64,000 bases of DNA from Nitrospira sp. (GTDB lineage: Bacteria; Nitrospirota; Nitrospiria; Nitrospirales; Nitrospiraceae), in contig JADYYH010000024.1 in assembly GCA_020853775.1 (NCBI GenBank), positions 1-64,000 on the forward strand. The letters run 5' to 3'. Each line of letters opens with the position of its first letter. The stretch's first letter is position 1. This document shows, piece after piece, positions 26,063 through 36,669 of the stretch. A model generated the notes under the pieces. That model was not told where the DNA came from. It was given only the letters and a program-made list of their open reading frames with translations, and did no database searches. The translations under genes were made by a program, and so were the position numbers.

Positions 26063-28309
26063 TTAGTCCTGACCGAGCGCCCTGGGTATCGCCGAGGCCC
26101 AACGTTCATGAACGTTAGGCACCTCGAGATCGATCGTGCACCCCGCGACACGCTGATCTCCGTCTACTCGAATCATCAACCGGCTTCCTCCGACGACGCC
26201 GATGCGTGACGCGGGCACGCCGGCATTCCTGGCGGCATTTAACACGCTGTCCGCCTGGTCCTGCTCCACCGATAGCAGGATGCGCGACTGGCTTTCACCG
26301 AAGAGCAACGCATCGCGCCGCAAACCATCAAGCGGCAATTGTACCACAGCGCCGATCTGCCCATCGGGACCCGAAACGCAACACTCGGCCAGGGCTACGG
26401 CTAAACCACCATCGGAGCAGTCGTGTGCCGATTGAACCAACCCCTCTCGGATGAGTCGAATCGTACAGGCCTGCACCGCCCGTTCCTCTTCGAGATTCAG
26501 CAACGGCGGCGAGCCCTGTTCGCGATGATGGACGATCTTGAGATACTCGGTTCCACCAAGATCCTCCTTGGTTCGGCCGAGCAAAATGATGACGTCGCCG
26601 GCTTGTTTAAACCACTGCGTGGCCGTGTGATCGGCCTCCTCGATCAATCCCACCATCCCGATCATGGGCGTCGGGTAGATCGACAGGTCGTTCGTCTCGT
26701 TGTACAAACTGACATTCCCGCTGACGATGGGCACGCTCAACGCCTCACAGGCATCTTTCAGCCCTTCGATGGCCAGCACGAACTGCCACATGACTTCCGG
26801 GCGCTGCGGATTACCGAAATTGAGGCAATCGGTAACACCGATCGGTTCTGCCCCAGAACAGGCAAGATTGCGTGCACATTCCGCAATGGCAATCTTGGCG
26901 CCTTCATAGGGATTCAACAAACAATACCGTCCATTACAATCAACCGACAGGGCCAGGGCCTTGTTGGTGCCTTTCACGCGCAGCACGGCCGCATCCGATC
27001 CCGGACGCACCATCGTATTCGTCCGCACCATGTGATCGTATTGCTCATAGACCCAGCGTTTACTGGCAATCGTCGGTGAACCCAACAGCTCGAGCAGGGC
27101 TGCATTCGCGTCCTTCACATCCGGCAACGCGTCATAGTTCAAAGACTGCAACATCTCTTGATAGGCCGGTGGCGAGCTGGGTCGATCATATCGCGGGCCA
27201 TCATCGGCCAAGGCCTTGGCGGGAATCTCCGCCACGATCTGGCCGTTCTCTTTCAACACAACCTTGCCGGTATCCGTCACACGCCCGATCACCGCCACAT
27301 CCAAATCCCATTTGCGGCAAATGTTGATCACTTCGTCCTCACGGCCGGCTTTTGCGACCATCAACATGCGTTCCTGTGATTCTGACAGCATGATTTCATA
27401 GGGCGTCATCCCCGGCTCGCGGCGCGGCACATCCGCCAACTCCAGCTCCACACCGGTGCCTTCCCGTGACGCCATTTCGCAAGCCGAACTCGTCAAACCC
27501 GCCGCACCCATGTCTTGAATGCCAACCAGGCAATCGCCGGCCATCAATTCCAAACAAGCCTCGAGCAGAAGTTTTTCCGTGAACGGATCACCGACCTGGA
27601 CCGTGGGTCGCTTTTGAGCCGCTTCCTCATCGAACGAATCGGAGGCCATCGTCGCACCGTGAATCCCGTCCCGTCCGGTCTTTGAACCGAAATAGATCAC
27701 CGGATTGCCGACGCCGGCCGCCTTGCCCAGAAAAATCTTGTCCTTCCTAGCAATACCGACGCAAAACACATTGACGAGCGGATTGAGCGCGTAGATGTCA
27801 TTGAAGACGATCTCGCCGCCGACCGTCGGCACTCCCATACAATTGCCATAACCGGCGATGCCCGACACAACGCCCTTCAGCAGATGGCGGGTATTCGCAT
27901 TGTCGAGATCGCCGAATCGCAGCGAGTTCAACAGAGCGATCGGCCTGGCGCCCATCGTGAAAATATCACGAAGAATGCCGCCAACTCCGGTTGCCGCGCC
28001 CTGGTAGGGTTCGATGAAGGACGGATGGTTGTGAGACTCCATCTTGAAGACCGCGCACAAGCCGTCTCCGATATCGACGGCTCCGGCGTTTTCGCCCGGC
28101 CCTTGGACGACGCGCGGACCGGTCGTCGGTAATTTTTTCAAATGGATGCGAGAGCTCTTGTAGGAGCAATGTTCACTCCACATGGCCGAGAACATGCCCA
28201 GTTCGGTCCAGTTGGGCTCCCGTCCAAGAATCTCCAGAATCTTCTTGTATTCATCCTCGCTCAGCTTGTGCTGCTCAAGGATGGCTTGGGTAATGACCAG
28301 TGATTTCAT
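26063..28309 (-). CDS. purL: phosphoribosylformylglycinamidine synthase subunit PurL
   Basis: This is the small-type PurL (about 748 residues), the ATP-dependent synthetase that works with PurQ and PurS. Motifs are [26 protein letters not shown] near the start, [42 protein letters not shown] and [19 protein letters not shown] 28309 is chosen; an in-frame GTG at 28318 is three codons earlier. It is separated from purQ by 67 bases and from purF by 12. Confidence 0.96.
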   Translation of the reverse strand: MKSLVITQAILEQHKLSEDEYKKILEILGREPNWTELGMFSAMWSEHCSYKSSRIHLKKLPTTGPRVVQGPGENAGAVDIGDGLCAVFKMESHNHPSFIEPYQGAATGVGGILRDIFTMGARPIALLNSLRFGDLDNANTRHLLKGVVSGIAGYGNCMGVPTVGGEIVFNDIYALNPLVNVFCVGIARKDKIFLGKAAGVGNPVIYFGSKTGRDGIHGATMASDSFDEEAAQKRPTVQVGDPFTEKLLLEACLELMAGDCLVGIQDMGAAGLTSSACEMASREGTGVELELADVPRREPGMTPYEIMLSESQERMLMVAKAGREDEVINICRKWDLDVAVIGRVTDTGKVVLKENGQIVAEIPAKALADDGPRYDRPSSPPAYQEMLQSLNYDALPDVKDANAALLELLGSPTIASKRWVYEQYDHMVRTNTMVRPGSDAAVLRVKGTNKALALSVDCNGRYCLLNPYEGAKIAIAECARNLACSGAEPIGVTDCLNFGNPQRPEVMWQFVLAIEGLKDACEALSVPIVSGNVSLYNETNDLSIYPTPMIGMVGLIEEADHTATQWFKQAGDVIILLGRTKEDLGGTEYLKIVHHREQGSPPLLNLEEERAVQACTIRLIREGLVQSAHDCSDGGLAVALAECCVSGPDGQIGAVVQLPLDGLRRDALLFGESQSRILLSVEQDQADSVLNAARNAGVPASRIGVVGGSRLMIRVDGDQRVAGCTIDLEVPNVHERWASAIPRALGQD

Positions 28310-28376
28310 GTGTTGCACATTCTCTATCGTGGATGAGGATCGACGGATCCGGCGCCCCTGTGAGCTCGCCCCGCCT

Positions 28377-29099
<723 letters not shown>

Positions 29100-29216
29100 T
29101 TCACTCACCCTCTTTTCGGCACGATGTCAGAATGTAACCCTCGGACAAGCACTCGACGAACATCTGCTGAGGTCGCGCATGCACGAGACCAAACCAAGTC
29201 CTGCCATGTCACAAGG

Positions 29217-29456
29217 TCACTGCAAGTCGTACCGGTATTCTTCAATAACCGTATTCGCGAGCAACTTTTCACACATCTGCTTCACTTGCGCCTCAGCCTT
29301 CGTGCGATCCGTCTCGGTCAGGTCCACTTCCATGTACTTGCCCACCCGCACATTCGCCGCATTCTTGAACCCCAGCGAATCCAAGGCATGCTCGATCGCT
29401 TTCCCCTGGGGATCCAGAATCCCCTGCTTCAACGTGACATGAATTTTGGCTTTCAT
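29217..29456 (-). CDS. purS: phosphoribosylformylglycinamidine synthase subunit PurS
   Basis: This is a 79-residue small subunit that joins PurL and PurQ. Typical segments are MKAKIHVTLKQGILDPQGKA, then HALDSLGFKNAANVRVGKYMEVDL and CEKLLANTVIEEYRYDL at the end. ATG 29456 follows AGGAAAG. It overlaps the preceding small membrane-protein gene by 4 bases. The upstream frame is open for 38 more codons but does not look like PurS. Confidence 0.94.
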   Translation of the reverse strand: MKAKIHVTLKQGILDPQGKAIEHALDSLGFKNAANVRVGKYMEVDLTETDRTKAEAQVKQMCEKLLANTVIEEYRYDLQ

Positions 29457-29683
29457 TGTGTCTTTCCTGCTTGCTGCAGTGCTTGCATACTGTTCTTCAC
29501 ATACCTGCGAATCCAGAAAATGACGCCCACGGTTCCAAGCCCCGCCAACGATAACAAGATGAACGCCCACCGCCAGGGCGACTCTTCAAGATGGTAGGCC
29601 ATCAGCGCGACCGTGGCAGCCCACACCAAGATCGCCAGCGCCAAGCCATAGTTCAGAAACAGCTGCGACAACCGGTTCATCAT
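29453..29683 (-). CDS. small two-helix membrane protein in the purine operon
   Basis: This is a 76-residue protein with two membrane helices (LNYGLALAILVWAATVALMAY and WAFILLSLAGLGTVGVIFWI) and a short basic cytoplasmic tail (RRYVKNSMQALQQAGKTQ). Its stop overlaps the purS start by 4 bases, so it is translationally coupled inside the purine operon. No family was recognised and no known purine role exists for such a protein. Confidence 0.7.
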   Translation of the reverse strand: MMNRLSQLFLNYGLALAILVWAATVALMAYHLEESPWRWAFILLSLAGLGTVGVIFWIRRYVKNSMQALQQAGKTQ

Positions 29684-29720
29684 TCCCTACCCCACCACTG
29701 CAATTCCAGCGAGGTTGCCG

Positions 29721-29817
29721 AGGGGGAGCGTGAGGCGGACGGCTCAAGCGCGCGTCCAACGAAGGCCTTCCGAGACCGCGCGTTGCGCGAGCAAAGCCGT
29801 CTGCCTCGCCTTCCCCT
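29721..29817. repeat. REP-like long hairpin in the purine operon
   Basis: The outer arms 29721-29743 and 29796-29817 are imperfect inverted repeats (GGCGGACGGC against GCCGTCTGCC). The inner part contains GCGCG..CGCGC and a central GAAGGCCTTC palindrome. The 44-base core 29749-29792 recurs at 45720-45763 in the other orientation with 38 of 44 bases identical. It lies between purC and the small membrane-protein gene and may stall transcription or protect the 3' end of the upstream mRNA. Confidence 0.65.
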
Positions 29818-30529
29818 AACCGCACACCCTTTTCAGCACTTCCTGATAGGCCTCTTCGATCTTGCCCAAGTCCTTCCGAAACCGGTCCTTGTCCATCGAC
29901 TCTTTTGTGGTCTGGTCCCAGAACCGGCAGGTGTCGGGAGAAATCTCGTCGGCAAGAATGAGTCGATTGTGAAAGACGCCGAATTCCAGTTTGAAATCCA
30001 CCAACAGCATACGTCGCTGTTTAAAGAAGGGTAACAAGACCGCATTGATTTTGTGGCCCAGGTCACGCATCTCCCGTAACACTGCCGGTGTGGCGACGTT
30101 CAACAAGCGCAGATGATCGTCGTTCACCAGCGGGTCACCCAACGCATCATCTTTGTAGTAAAATTCGATGAGGGCCGGGTCAATGATCGCGCCTTCCGTG
30201 AGCCCCAACCGCTTGGCCAAACTGCCCGCGACGACGTTCCTGACCACGACTTCCACCGGCACAATGGTCACCTTCTTGGTGAGCATCTCGCGGTCGCTGA
30301 GGCGTTGTATGAAGTGAGTTGGTATCCCCTGCTGCTCGAGGAGTGTGAACAGCCGCTCCGACACCTTATTATTGACTACCCCCTTGTCGGCGATGGTCCC
30401 GCGCTTTTGCGCATTGAAGGCGGTGGCGTCGTCCTTGAAATACTGCAACACCTGATCCGGCCGTTCGGTCGTGAAAATCTTCTTCGCCTTGCCCTCGTAT
30501 AACATCGTGCCTGCCGGCTCGCCAGTCAT
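29816..30529 (-). CDS. purC: phosphoribosylaminoimidazole-succinocarboxamide synthase
   Basis: SAICAR synthetase joins aspartate to CAIR using ATP. Motifs are MLYEGKAKKIFTT near the start, FKDDATAFNAQKRGTI, VVRNVVAGSLAKRLGL, FYYKDDALGDPLVNDDH and LVDFKLEFGV then DEISPDTCRFWD. About 237 residues, normal for bacteria. ATG 30529 (MTGEPAGT) is chosen because GGAGGATTGAGG stands directly before it. It lies 14 bases after cld and before a REP-like hairpin. Confidence 0.96.
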   Translation of the reverse strand: MTGEPAGTMLYEGKAKKIFTTERPDQVLQYFKDDATAFNAQKRGTIADKGVVNNKVSERLFTLLEQQGIPTHFIQRLSDREMLTKKVTIVPVEVVVRNVVAGSLAKRLGLTEGAIIDPALIEFYYKDDALGDPLVNDDHLRLLNVATPAVLREMRDLGHKINAVLLPFFKQRRMLLVDFKLEFGVFHNRLILADEISPDTCRFWDQTTKESMDKDRFRKDLGKIEEAYQEVLKRVCG

Positions 30530-30543
30530 CCTCAATCCTCCCA

Positions 30544-31341
30544 CTACCGTGCGAACAATTCCAGAATGTCGTCCAGCGGTCTGATCGTTCCCAGCAAGGT
30601 GGGGTGCCAAAACCGCCGGTCATGACGGTATTCTTTTACCTGTTCAAGGGCGCGGATCAAACCGTGGAAGTCATCCAGCTTGTCCGTCTCGAAATAGGTG
30701 ATGAAGTCAAAGTCGTCCAGGCCGCTGGAATGATACAGTTTGCGTTTCACGGTCGTGATGTACGGCAACGCCGCCTGGGTGTGCTCCTGCATGAGTGTTG
30801 TGCGGGTATCCTGATCAAGGGCCCACCACTCCGCATCTTTTCTGATCGGAATGACGATCGCATAAGACTTCGTCCCGGCCTCAGGCGTCGACGACTGCAA
30901 TGCGTGCTTCATCGGCTCGGAAAATCCGGGCGCGTAAACCGCCGGCTTGGTCAATCCATGCAAGTAACTCGTCGCCACGAGATGGCGCCCCAAACGGGTA
31001 CCCAACAAGGAGGTCAGAAACTGCTGCGTATCAGATAGGGCCTGGGCGTGGACGCGGAACATCAAGTCGGCATGGTCCGAGAGTCCGCGGAGCAAATACG
31101 ACTCGATGACGATCTTCTGCGAGAACTGTTCGATGAGCCCCTTCACCTCGGACACGGCGATAACCCGTGCTTCACCAGTGAGATCCCACCAGTCATGATC
31201 CATTTGAAAGGCGGCAAACGTGCCGTACACACCGGGTTGGGTCAGCAGCGCCTCCCGATCAGTCGCCAGGGCCGGTGACACAGCCGCTCCGAACAGCAGG
31301 GCAACCGTCAGCACCATTCGCATCAGTGACGCTGCCATCAT
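30544..31341 (-). CDS. cld: chlorite dismutase, periplasmic (Nitrospira type)
   Basis: This haem b enzyme splits chlorite into chloride and O2. The 265-residue protein begins with a signal peptide (about 1-26, LTVALLFGAAVSPALA). Residues matching the characterised Nitrospira defluvii enzyme are all present at a constant offset of 27: Lys168, Trp172 and Trp173 in RKDAEWWALD, the proximal haem ligand His187 in MQEHTQAALPY, and the distal Arg200 in TTVKRKLYHSSG. It is the long clade 1 form. Its ATG overlaps the purB stop (ATGA), so it is translated with the purine genes, an unexpected setting. Activity is inferred from residue conservation. Confidence 0.95.
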   Translation of the reverse strand: MMAASLMRMVLTVALLFGAAVSPALATDREALLTQPGVYGTFAAFQMDHDWWDLTGEARVIAVSEVKGLIEQFSQKIVIESYLLRGLSDHADLMFRVHAQALSDTQQFLTSLLGTRLGRHLVATSYLHGLTKPAVYAPGFSEPMKHALQSSTPEAGTKSYAIVIPIRKDAEWWALDQDTRTTLMQEHTQAALPYITTVKRKLYHSSGLDDFDFITYFETDKLDDFHGLIRALEQVKEYRHDRRFWHPTLLGTIRPLDDILELFAR

Positions 31342-32672
31342 CTACGCCTCTTTCGGCCTCGCGTCGTCGGGATCGCACGAGCGCCGAAGACCCGTCGGAA
31401 CACCTGGTCGAGATGCCGCAGATAATACATGGGATCGAAACAGGCCGTGATCTCACCCGGCTTCAAATGAGTCGTGATGAACGGATCCCGAGTGACGAGT
31501 TCCTGAAATTCGACCCCGCCTTTCCATGCCGTCATGGCATTGCGCTGGACCGCTTCATAGGACTCCTTGCGCTGGGCGCCCTTATCGATCAAGGCGAGCA
31601 GGAGCCGCTGCGAGTAGACCAAGCCTCCGGTTAAATCCAAATTCCGCTGCATGCGCTCGGGGTACACCACCAGATTTTTAACCAAGTCCGTCACACGAGC
31701 CAGCATATAATCGACCAGGATGGTGCTATCAGGCATGATCACTCGCTCGACTGAGGAGTGGCTGATATCCCGTTCATGCCACAGAGCGACATTTTCCATC
31801 GCCGCCAGACTGTTGCTGCGCACGAGGCGCGCGAGACCGCACAGGTTTTCCGAGGCAATCGGGTTGCGCTTATGCGGCATGGCCGAGGAACCCTTCTGTC
31901 CCTCGGAAAAGTATTCTTCCGCCTCCAGCACTTCCGTCCGTTGCAGATGGCGGATTTCTGTGGCGATTTTTTCAATGGTGGCCGCTAGCAATGCTAAGGC
32001 GGATGCATAGGCCGCATGCCGATCGCGTTGCACAATCTGATTCGAGACGGGATCCGAGGCCAGCCCCATCTTGGCACAGACATATTCTTCGATTTCCGGC
32101 CCCTGATGGGCGAACGTCCCCATCGCGCCGGAGAGTTTGCCGACGGCAATGTCCTTTCTGGCCGCCTGAAGCCGAGTCCGGTGCCGGCACGCCTCTTCGT
32201 ACCAGATGGCGAGTTTGAACCCGAAGGAGACCGGCTCGCCATGAATCCCATGCGAACGCCCGACCATCACCGTATGGCGATGTTCCAGCGCGCGTTTTCT
32301 CAGGACGGCGATCAACTCATCGAGGTCTTCGAGGATCAGATCGAGCGCCTCCGTCATTTGCACCGCCAGCGACGTATCGACGATGTCCGACGAGGTGAGC
32401 CCCATGTGGAGAAAGCGATGCTCGGGCCCGACGGAGGCCATGAGTGATTCCAGAAAAGCGATCACATCGTGTTTGGTCACCTTTTCAATTTCGGCGATAC
32501 GCGCCACATCGATCTTCGCTTTTTTGCGGATCTTGGCGCTCGTGCCACGCGGGATCTGTCCGGCCCGCTCAAATGCCGCGCACGCCTGCAACTCAACTTC
32601 CAACCAAATCTCATACTTGTGTGTGAGGTCCCAGATCGCGTTCATGCGCGGCCGGGTATATCGCTCAATCAT
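31338..32672 (-). CDS. purB: adenylosuccinate lyase
   Basis: PurB cleaves SAICAR and adenylosuccinate, releasing fumarate. Family motifs are MIERYTRPRMNAIWDLTHKYEIWLEVE, HRFLHMGLTSSDIVDTSLAVQM, VGRSHGIHGEPVSFGFK and the fumarase-superfamily signature GSSAMPHKRNPIASENL. About 444 residues. ATG 32672 is taken because GAGGAAGAG immediately precedes it; 20 upstream codons are open but unlike PurB. It is the first gene of the purine operon and overlaps cld by 4 bases. Confidence 0.96.
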   Translation of the reverse strand: MIERYTRPRMNAIWDLTHKYEIWLEVELQACAAFERAGQIPRGTSAKIRKKAKIDVARIAEIEKVTKHDVIAFLESLMASVGPEHRFLHMGLTSSDIVDTSLAVQMTEALDLILEDLDELIAVLRKRALEHRHTVMVGRSHGIHGEPVSFGFKLAIWYEEACRHRTRLQAARKDIAVGKLSGAMGTFAHQGPEIEEYVCAKMGLASDPVSNQIVQRDRHAAYASALALLAATIEKIATEIRHLQRTEVLEAEEYFSEGQKGSSAMPHKRNPIASENLCGLARLVRSNSLAAMENVALWHERDISHSSVERVIMPDSTILVDYMLARVTDLVKNLVVYPERMQRNLDLTGGLVYSQRLLLALIDKGAQRKESYEAVQRNAMTAWKGGVEFQELVTRDPFITTHLKPGEITACFDPMYYLRHLDQVFRRVFGARAIPTTRGRKRRR

Positions 32673-32827
32673 CTCTTCCTCGTTGTGCGTCGCTCGTGAA
32701 GCGTCATCCAGGGAAACAGAGCGTATGGCCAATGGCGTATAGTACGGATGAGAATTGCCATGGTTTCGTCCTTCGGTTTCTGCTACAGGCAGTCTGCCAT
32801 CAGCTATAAGCCATCAGCCATATGCTC

Positions 32828-33280
32828 CTATTCTGCGCCGACCACCGGCAATTCCGGGTACGCGCGTTTCCGTTCCAACCGGCTGTCCGACCCGAGCACC
32901 TTGTCGAGAATACCGTTCACAAACTTGGAGGCCTCTTCATCGCCGAAACTCTTCGCCAGCTCGATCGCCTCATTCAGCGTGACCTTCGCCGGGACCTCGG
33001 GCGCATAGAGCAGTTCAAAACAGCCCATGCGAAGGATATTCCGGTCGATGATCGGCATACGGCCCACCTTCCAATTGGTGGCATGGGTGCCGATCAACGC
33101 ATCGAGTTCCTTCTTATGTTCTCGCACCCCGGTGACGAGGCGTTCGGCGAACACCCGCAATTCTTCGGTCAGCGGATATTGCATCCAAAAATCGTCCAGC
33201 CACGGACCGGCCTGGCCATGAATGTCGTATTGAAAGAGAATCTGTACCGCCCGTTCGCGGGCTTGGTGTCGAGAGGCCAT
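32828..33280 (-). CDS. nusB: transcription antitermination protein NusB
   Basis: NusB binds boxA RNA with NusE (S10) in rRNA antitermination complexes. The 150-residue protein begins [20 protein letters not shown], typical of the family, and has [44 protein letters not shown]. The frame is open 50 codons upstream but that part overlaps ribH. It is the last gene of ribBA-ribH-nusB, a common arrangement in bacteria. Confidence 0.95.
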   Translation of the reverse strand: MASRHQARERAVQILFQYDIHGQAGPWLDDFWMQYPLTEELRVFAERLVTGVREHKKELDALIGTHATNWKVGRMPIIDRNILRMGCFELLYAPEVPAKVTLNEAIELAKSFGDEEASKFVNGILDKVLGSDSRLERKRAYPELPVVGAE

Positions 33281-33293
33281 AAGACAGCGCTGG

Positions 33294-33833
33294 TCAGCGT
33301 TTCGACCTCGCGGCCGATCGTCCGGCGTTTCGCGGGGAAGGGGCAGGGGGCATCTCCTCGCTTCCCTCTTTCTTGAGTTGGCGCATGACATTGACCATTT
33401 CAATAGCCGTTTTCGCGGCATCGGCGCCACGATTCAGTTTGGCCGGGTCGGCACGTTCATTCGCCTGCGCGACCGTATCGGTCGTGAGCACTCCGAAAAC
33501 CACGGGCAGATTCGATTCCATCGAGGCTTGCAGGATACCCCGGGTGACCTCGGTGCTGATGTATTCAAAATGGGGCGTGTCGCCGCGAATCACGGCACCG
33601 AGACAAATCACCGCATCAAACCGCCCGGATCGAGCGAGCTGTCGAGCCACCAACGGGATTTCAAATGCTCCCGGCACCCGGACGACTTCGATCGCGTCGT
33701 CCACCACCCCAGCCTCGCTCAAGGCCTTCACACACTCGGTCAACAACCGGCTGGTTACGAACTTATTGAACTTGCTCGCGACGATGCCAAAAGTCAGGCC
33801 CGTCGCGTCTTGGGAGCCTTTGCGAAGCTTCAT
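33294..33833 (-). CDS. ribH: 6,7-dimethyl-8-ribityllumazine synthase
   Basis: RibH condenses the pyrimidine and the butanone phosphate made by RibBA into lumazine. Motifs are [59 protein letters not shown] and [20 protein letters not shown]. The C-terminal 25 residues ([24 protein letters not shown]) form a basic tail not usual in the family. ATG 33833 is chosen over TTG 33848. Confidence 0.95.
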   Translation of the reverse strand: MKLRKGSQDATGLTFGIVASKFNKFVTSRLLTECVKALSEAGVVDDAIEVVRVPGAFEIPLVARQLARSGRFDAVICLGAVIRGDTPHFEYISTEVTRGILQASMESNLPVVFGVLTTDTVAQANERADPAKLNRGADAAKTAIEMVNVMRQLKKEGSEEMPPAPSPRNAGRSAARSKR

Positions 33834-33980
33834 GGAGTGCCACACCAATTCACACGTGTCATGGATTGCGCGTGCGCCGAAGAAAGAGGGGGATCATACC
33901 TGGAAACGCCCTCAAATGGCTACACGTTTCAGGCGCCTCTTCCGACCCGCACGCGAAGGAGCTGTGGCCCGCCAGGCACG

Positions 33981-35189
33981 TCAGACTTTTTTCAACAGGT
34001 GGCCGAGCTTGGCCTTTTTGGTGCGGAGATATTTTTCGTTATCGGCGCGTGGAGCGATTTCGATCGGCACGCGTTCGACCACCTTCAGCCCATACCCTTC
34101 GATCCCGACAATCTTCCGCGGATTGTTGGTGATCAGGCGGATCTTATGCAGCCCGAGCTGCACGAGGATCTGCGCGCCGACGCCATAATCCCGCAGATCC
34201 GCCTTGAAGCCGAGTTGAAGATTGGCTTCGACCGTATCGCTGCCGGAATCCTGGAGGCCATACGCCCGAATCTTGTTCAGCAGGCCGATTCCCCGCCCCT
34301 CCTGATTCAGATAGAGCAACACCCCGCGGCCATCCTTCTGAATAATCTCCATGGCCCGGTGGAGTTGCTCGCGGCAATCGCAGCGCAGCGAGCCCAGGAC
34401 ATCCGCCGTCAAACAGCCGGAATGGACCCGAACGAGCATGGGTGTCTGGGCATCAACCTGCCCTTTCACCAAGGCAATATGAGTCGCTCCATCGATGTCG
34501 TTCTCGAAGGCAATCGCCTCGAAATCACCGAAGGTTGTGGGCAAAAACGCGCTCGCCGCCCGTCGCACAAAGGTCTCGCGATGCATCCGGTACTCGATCA
34601 AGGCTTTGATCGTCACCATTTTCAATTTGTGCCGTTTGGCAAACTTGGTCAACTCGGCCACGCGCGCCATCGTCCCGTCTTCATTCATGATCTCGCAAAT
34701 GACTCCGGCGGGATAGAGGCCGGCTAATCGCGCCAGGTCCACCGATCCTTCGGTCTGGCCCGCGCGCCGGAGCACACCGCCCACTTGCGCCTTTAGAGGG
34801 AAAATATGACCGGGGCGAGCGAGATCGGCCGGAGAACAGCCTGGATCGATGGCGACATGAATCGTCGTCGCGCGATCGGCTGCAGAAATGCCCGTCGTGA
34901 TGCCTTTGCGAGCATCGACCGACACCGTGAAGGCGGTGCCGAAGGTGGCGGTATTTTCCGCGGCCTGCGGCGCCAACTGCAATTCCTCCACCCGCTCCGG
35001 CGTCAGGGCCAGGCAGATCAACCCGCGCGCATGCTTGGCCATGAAGTTGACCGCCTGAGGCGTGACCTTGCTGGCCGCCATCACGAGATCACCTTCGTTC
35101 TCGCGATCTTCATCATCGACGAGGATGACGAACTTGCCCTTCTTGATGTCCCGGATGGCTTCTTCGATCGAATTAAACGGTGTCGCCAT
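33981..35189 (-). CDS. ribBA: bifunctional DHBP synthase / GTP cyclohydrolase II
   Basis: This is a 402-residue fusion giving both precursors of riboflavin. Residues 1-200 are RibB ([53 protein letters not shown]). Residues 205-402 are RibA with the zinc triad Cys259, Cys270 and Cys272 in [16 protein letters not shown] and [12 protein letters not shown]. It starts the ribBA-ribH-nusB group. There is no FMN riboswitch in the 63 bases upstream. Confidence 0.96.
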   Translation of the reverse strand: MATPFNSIEEAIRDIKKGKFVILVDDEDRENEGDLVMAASKVTPQAVNFMAKHARGLICLALTPERVEELQLAPQAAENTATFGTAFTVSVDARKGITTGISAADRATTIHVAIDPGCSPADLARPGHIFPLKAQVGGVLRRAGQTEGSVDLARLAGLYPAGVICEIMNEDGTMARVAELTKFAKRHKLKMVTIKALIEYRMHRETFVRRAASAFLPTTFGDFEAIAFENDIDGATHIALVKGQVDAQTPMLVRVHSGCLTADVLGSLRCDCREQLHRAMEIIQKDGRGVLLYLNQEGRGIGLLNKIRAYGLQDSGSDTVEANLQLGFKADLRDYGVGAQILVQLGLHKIRLITNNPRKIVGIEGYGLKVVERVPIEIAPRADNEKYLRTKKAKLGHLLKKV

Positions 35190-35252
35190 AGTCCCTCAAT
35201 TGTTCAGACCGGCCTGCGTGGGTGCCCAGCTAACTCTTTTCAACCAGACCTG

Positions 35253-36494
35253 TCAACGGGAAAAACCTTCCACATTCTGGGCCGGTGCGACCGCCCGGGG
35301 CCTCCAGCGCAGCGCGGAGCTCACCGTCATCGCCGCGGCGACGCTCACCAGCGCCAAGCCAAAAAATCCCGGCACAAACGTCCCCGTCCCTTCCCGCAAT
35401 AATCCAAACCCGATCGGCACCACAAATCCACCGATTCCGCCTGCGGCCCCCACCAGGCCTGAGGCCAGCCCGATATCCTCAGGAAACCACTCAGAGACGA
35501 TCTGGAAGATCACGCCGTTGCCGAACCCCATGACCGCAATCGTCACCATCAGCAAGCTTGCCAGCCAGGGCAAGGCGGGCAGCGAGGCCGCTACTGCCGT
35601 AACGAGAGCGAGCACCATAAACGCACCCGCCAAGACCGGAAGGCCTCCCCAGCGATCCGCCACATACCCGCCCACCGGGCGAATCAGGCTACCGGTCAAT
35701 CCGCAGAACGCGGCAATGGCCCCACCAACAATCGAGTCGCTCCCGTAGTGGTCATGCAACAGCACCGGCAGAAAACTCGTCAGGCCGACAAATCCGCCGA
35801 ACGTAATGGCATACACGAGGCAGAGCCAATAGACGGACGGCACTTGCACCATTCCCCAGGCCTGCTGCCACCAGGCGCCTCCTGCGGCGGATCGAACAGG
35901 CGGTTCTTCCCGCACCACCCGGGCGAACAGACCGATGGCTAACACAATTGGAACGGCCATGATCCCGCAGGCCCCGTGCCATCCCACCTGTCCCTCCCAT
36001 CGCGGCGCCAGCAAGAGGACCAACACCGTTCCGATATTGCCGGACGCGACTAACCCCAACACCAGGCCTTGATGGGCGGCAGGATAGGCTCGACTGGCCA
36101 CCGGCATGGCCACCGCAAAACTTGCCCCCCCGGCACCCAGGAGCAATGCGATGGCGAGCAGCTCTCCGTATTGTGTCCCGCTGACCGCCGCCCAGAGGAC
36201 CGCGATCAGTTGCAGCCCCAATACCCACAGACCGGTGCGTTTGGCGCCATACCAATCACAGGCCCATCCGGTCACAATCCGCATCAGCGCACCACTCAGG
36301 AGCGGGAGCGCGACCACCATACTCTGTTGCGTCGCCGTCAGATGGAGGTCCGCGCCGATCGACACCGCCAACGCCCCAAAGAGCACCCACACCATAAAGC
36401 TCACGGTGAGATGCAGCCAGGCGCCTGCCAGGGTCGGCCAGTGCCCGCTACGCAAGGCCGTTCCCAATGTTCGGACATTCATGAGCGAGTTCAT
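35253..36494 (-). CDS. narK: NarK-type nitrate/nitrite transporter (MFS, NNP family)
   Basis: This is a 413-residue protein with 12 membrane helices. Both NNP signatures are present: GAGGASFAVAMPVASRAYPAAHQGL in the first half and GFGNGVIFQIVSEWFPEDIGLASGLVGAAGGIGGF in the second. The family exchanges nitrate and nitrite across the inner membrane; in a nitrite oxidiser this could import nitrite for assimilation or export nitrate. A promoter lies at 36548-36577. It is divergent from rpoH. Substrate direction is inferred. Confidence 0.88.
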   Translation of the reverse strand: MNSLMNVRTLGTALRSGHWPTLAGAWLHLTVSFMVWVLFGALAVSIGADLHLTATQQSMVVALPLLSGALMRIVTGWACDWYGAKRTGLWVLGLQLIAVLWAAVSGTQYGELLAIALLLGAGGASFAVAMPVASRAYPAAHQGLVLGLVASGNIGTVLVLLLAPRWEGQVGWHGACGIMAVPIVLAIGLFARVVREEPPVRSAAGGAWWQQAWGMVQVPSVYWLCLVYAITFGGFVGLTSFLPVLLHDHYGSDSIVGGAIAAFCGLTGSLIRPVGGYVADRWGGLPVLAGAFMVLALVTAVAASLPALPWLASLLMVTIAVMGFGNGVIFQIVSEWFPEDIGLASGLVGAAGGIGGFVVPIGFGLLREGTGTFVPGFFGLALVSVAAAMTVSSALRWRPRAVAPAQNVEGFSR

Positions 36495-36547
36495 TGCGCG
36501 CTGCCAGGCCTCGTGCGAGTCGATTGGTCCTTCTATCGTCCCAACGC

Positions 36548-36577
36548 ACTATACGAGGCGCGATTTCAGAGACGCAA
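36548..36577 (-). promoter_or_regulatory. sigma70-type promoter of narK
   Basis: On the minus strand: TTGCGT (36577-36572), an 18-base spacer and TATAGT (36553-36548). It faces the narK start at 36494. Confidence 0.45.
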
Positions 36578-36608
36578 GAGACGCCCGAGCGCATCCTCAG
36601 CCGACTCA

Positions 36609-36639
36609 TTGTTACGCGACACTCGACATCTGGTATAGT
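36609..36639 (+). promoter_or_regulatory. possible promoter of the rpoH-like gene
   Basis: TTGTTA (36609-36614), a 19-base spacer and TATAGT (36634-36639), 30 bases before ATG 36670. The spacer is long, so this is a weak call. Confidence 0.35.
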
Positions 36640-36669
36640 CAGCACCTGTATCTCACGGGTTCATCGCGC

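Noticed and set aside
29109-29216. Possible small gene between purQ and purS
   Set aside because: The 108-base gap has no start with a ribosome site and no conserved frame.
32748-32827. Short repeats of the form ATCAGC/AGCCAT before nusB, and similar TCAGCTTTCAGC DNA at 59100-59160
   Set aside because: Low-complexity intergenic DNA; no fixed unit or pairing that would support a named element.
35190-35252. FMN riboswitch before ribBA
   Set aside because: Only 63 bases separate ribBA from narK and none of the conserved FMN-box segments are there.
36106-36669. 188-codon extension upstream of the rpoH start
   Set aside because: It runs antisense through narK; the acidic tail beginning at ATG 36670 and the promoter upstream fit better.
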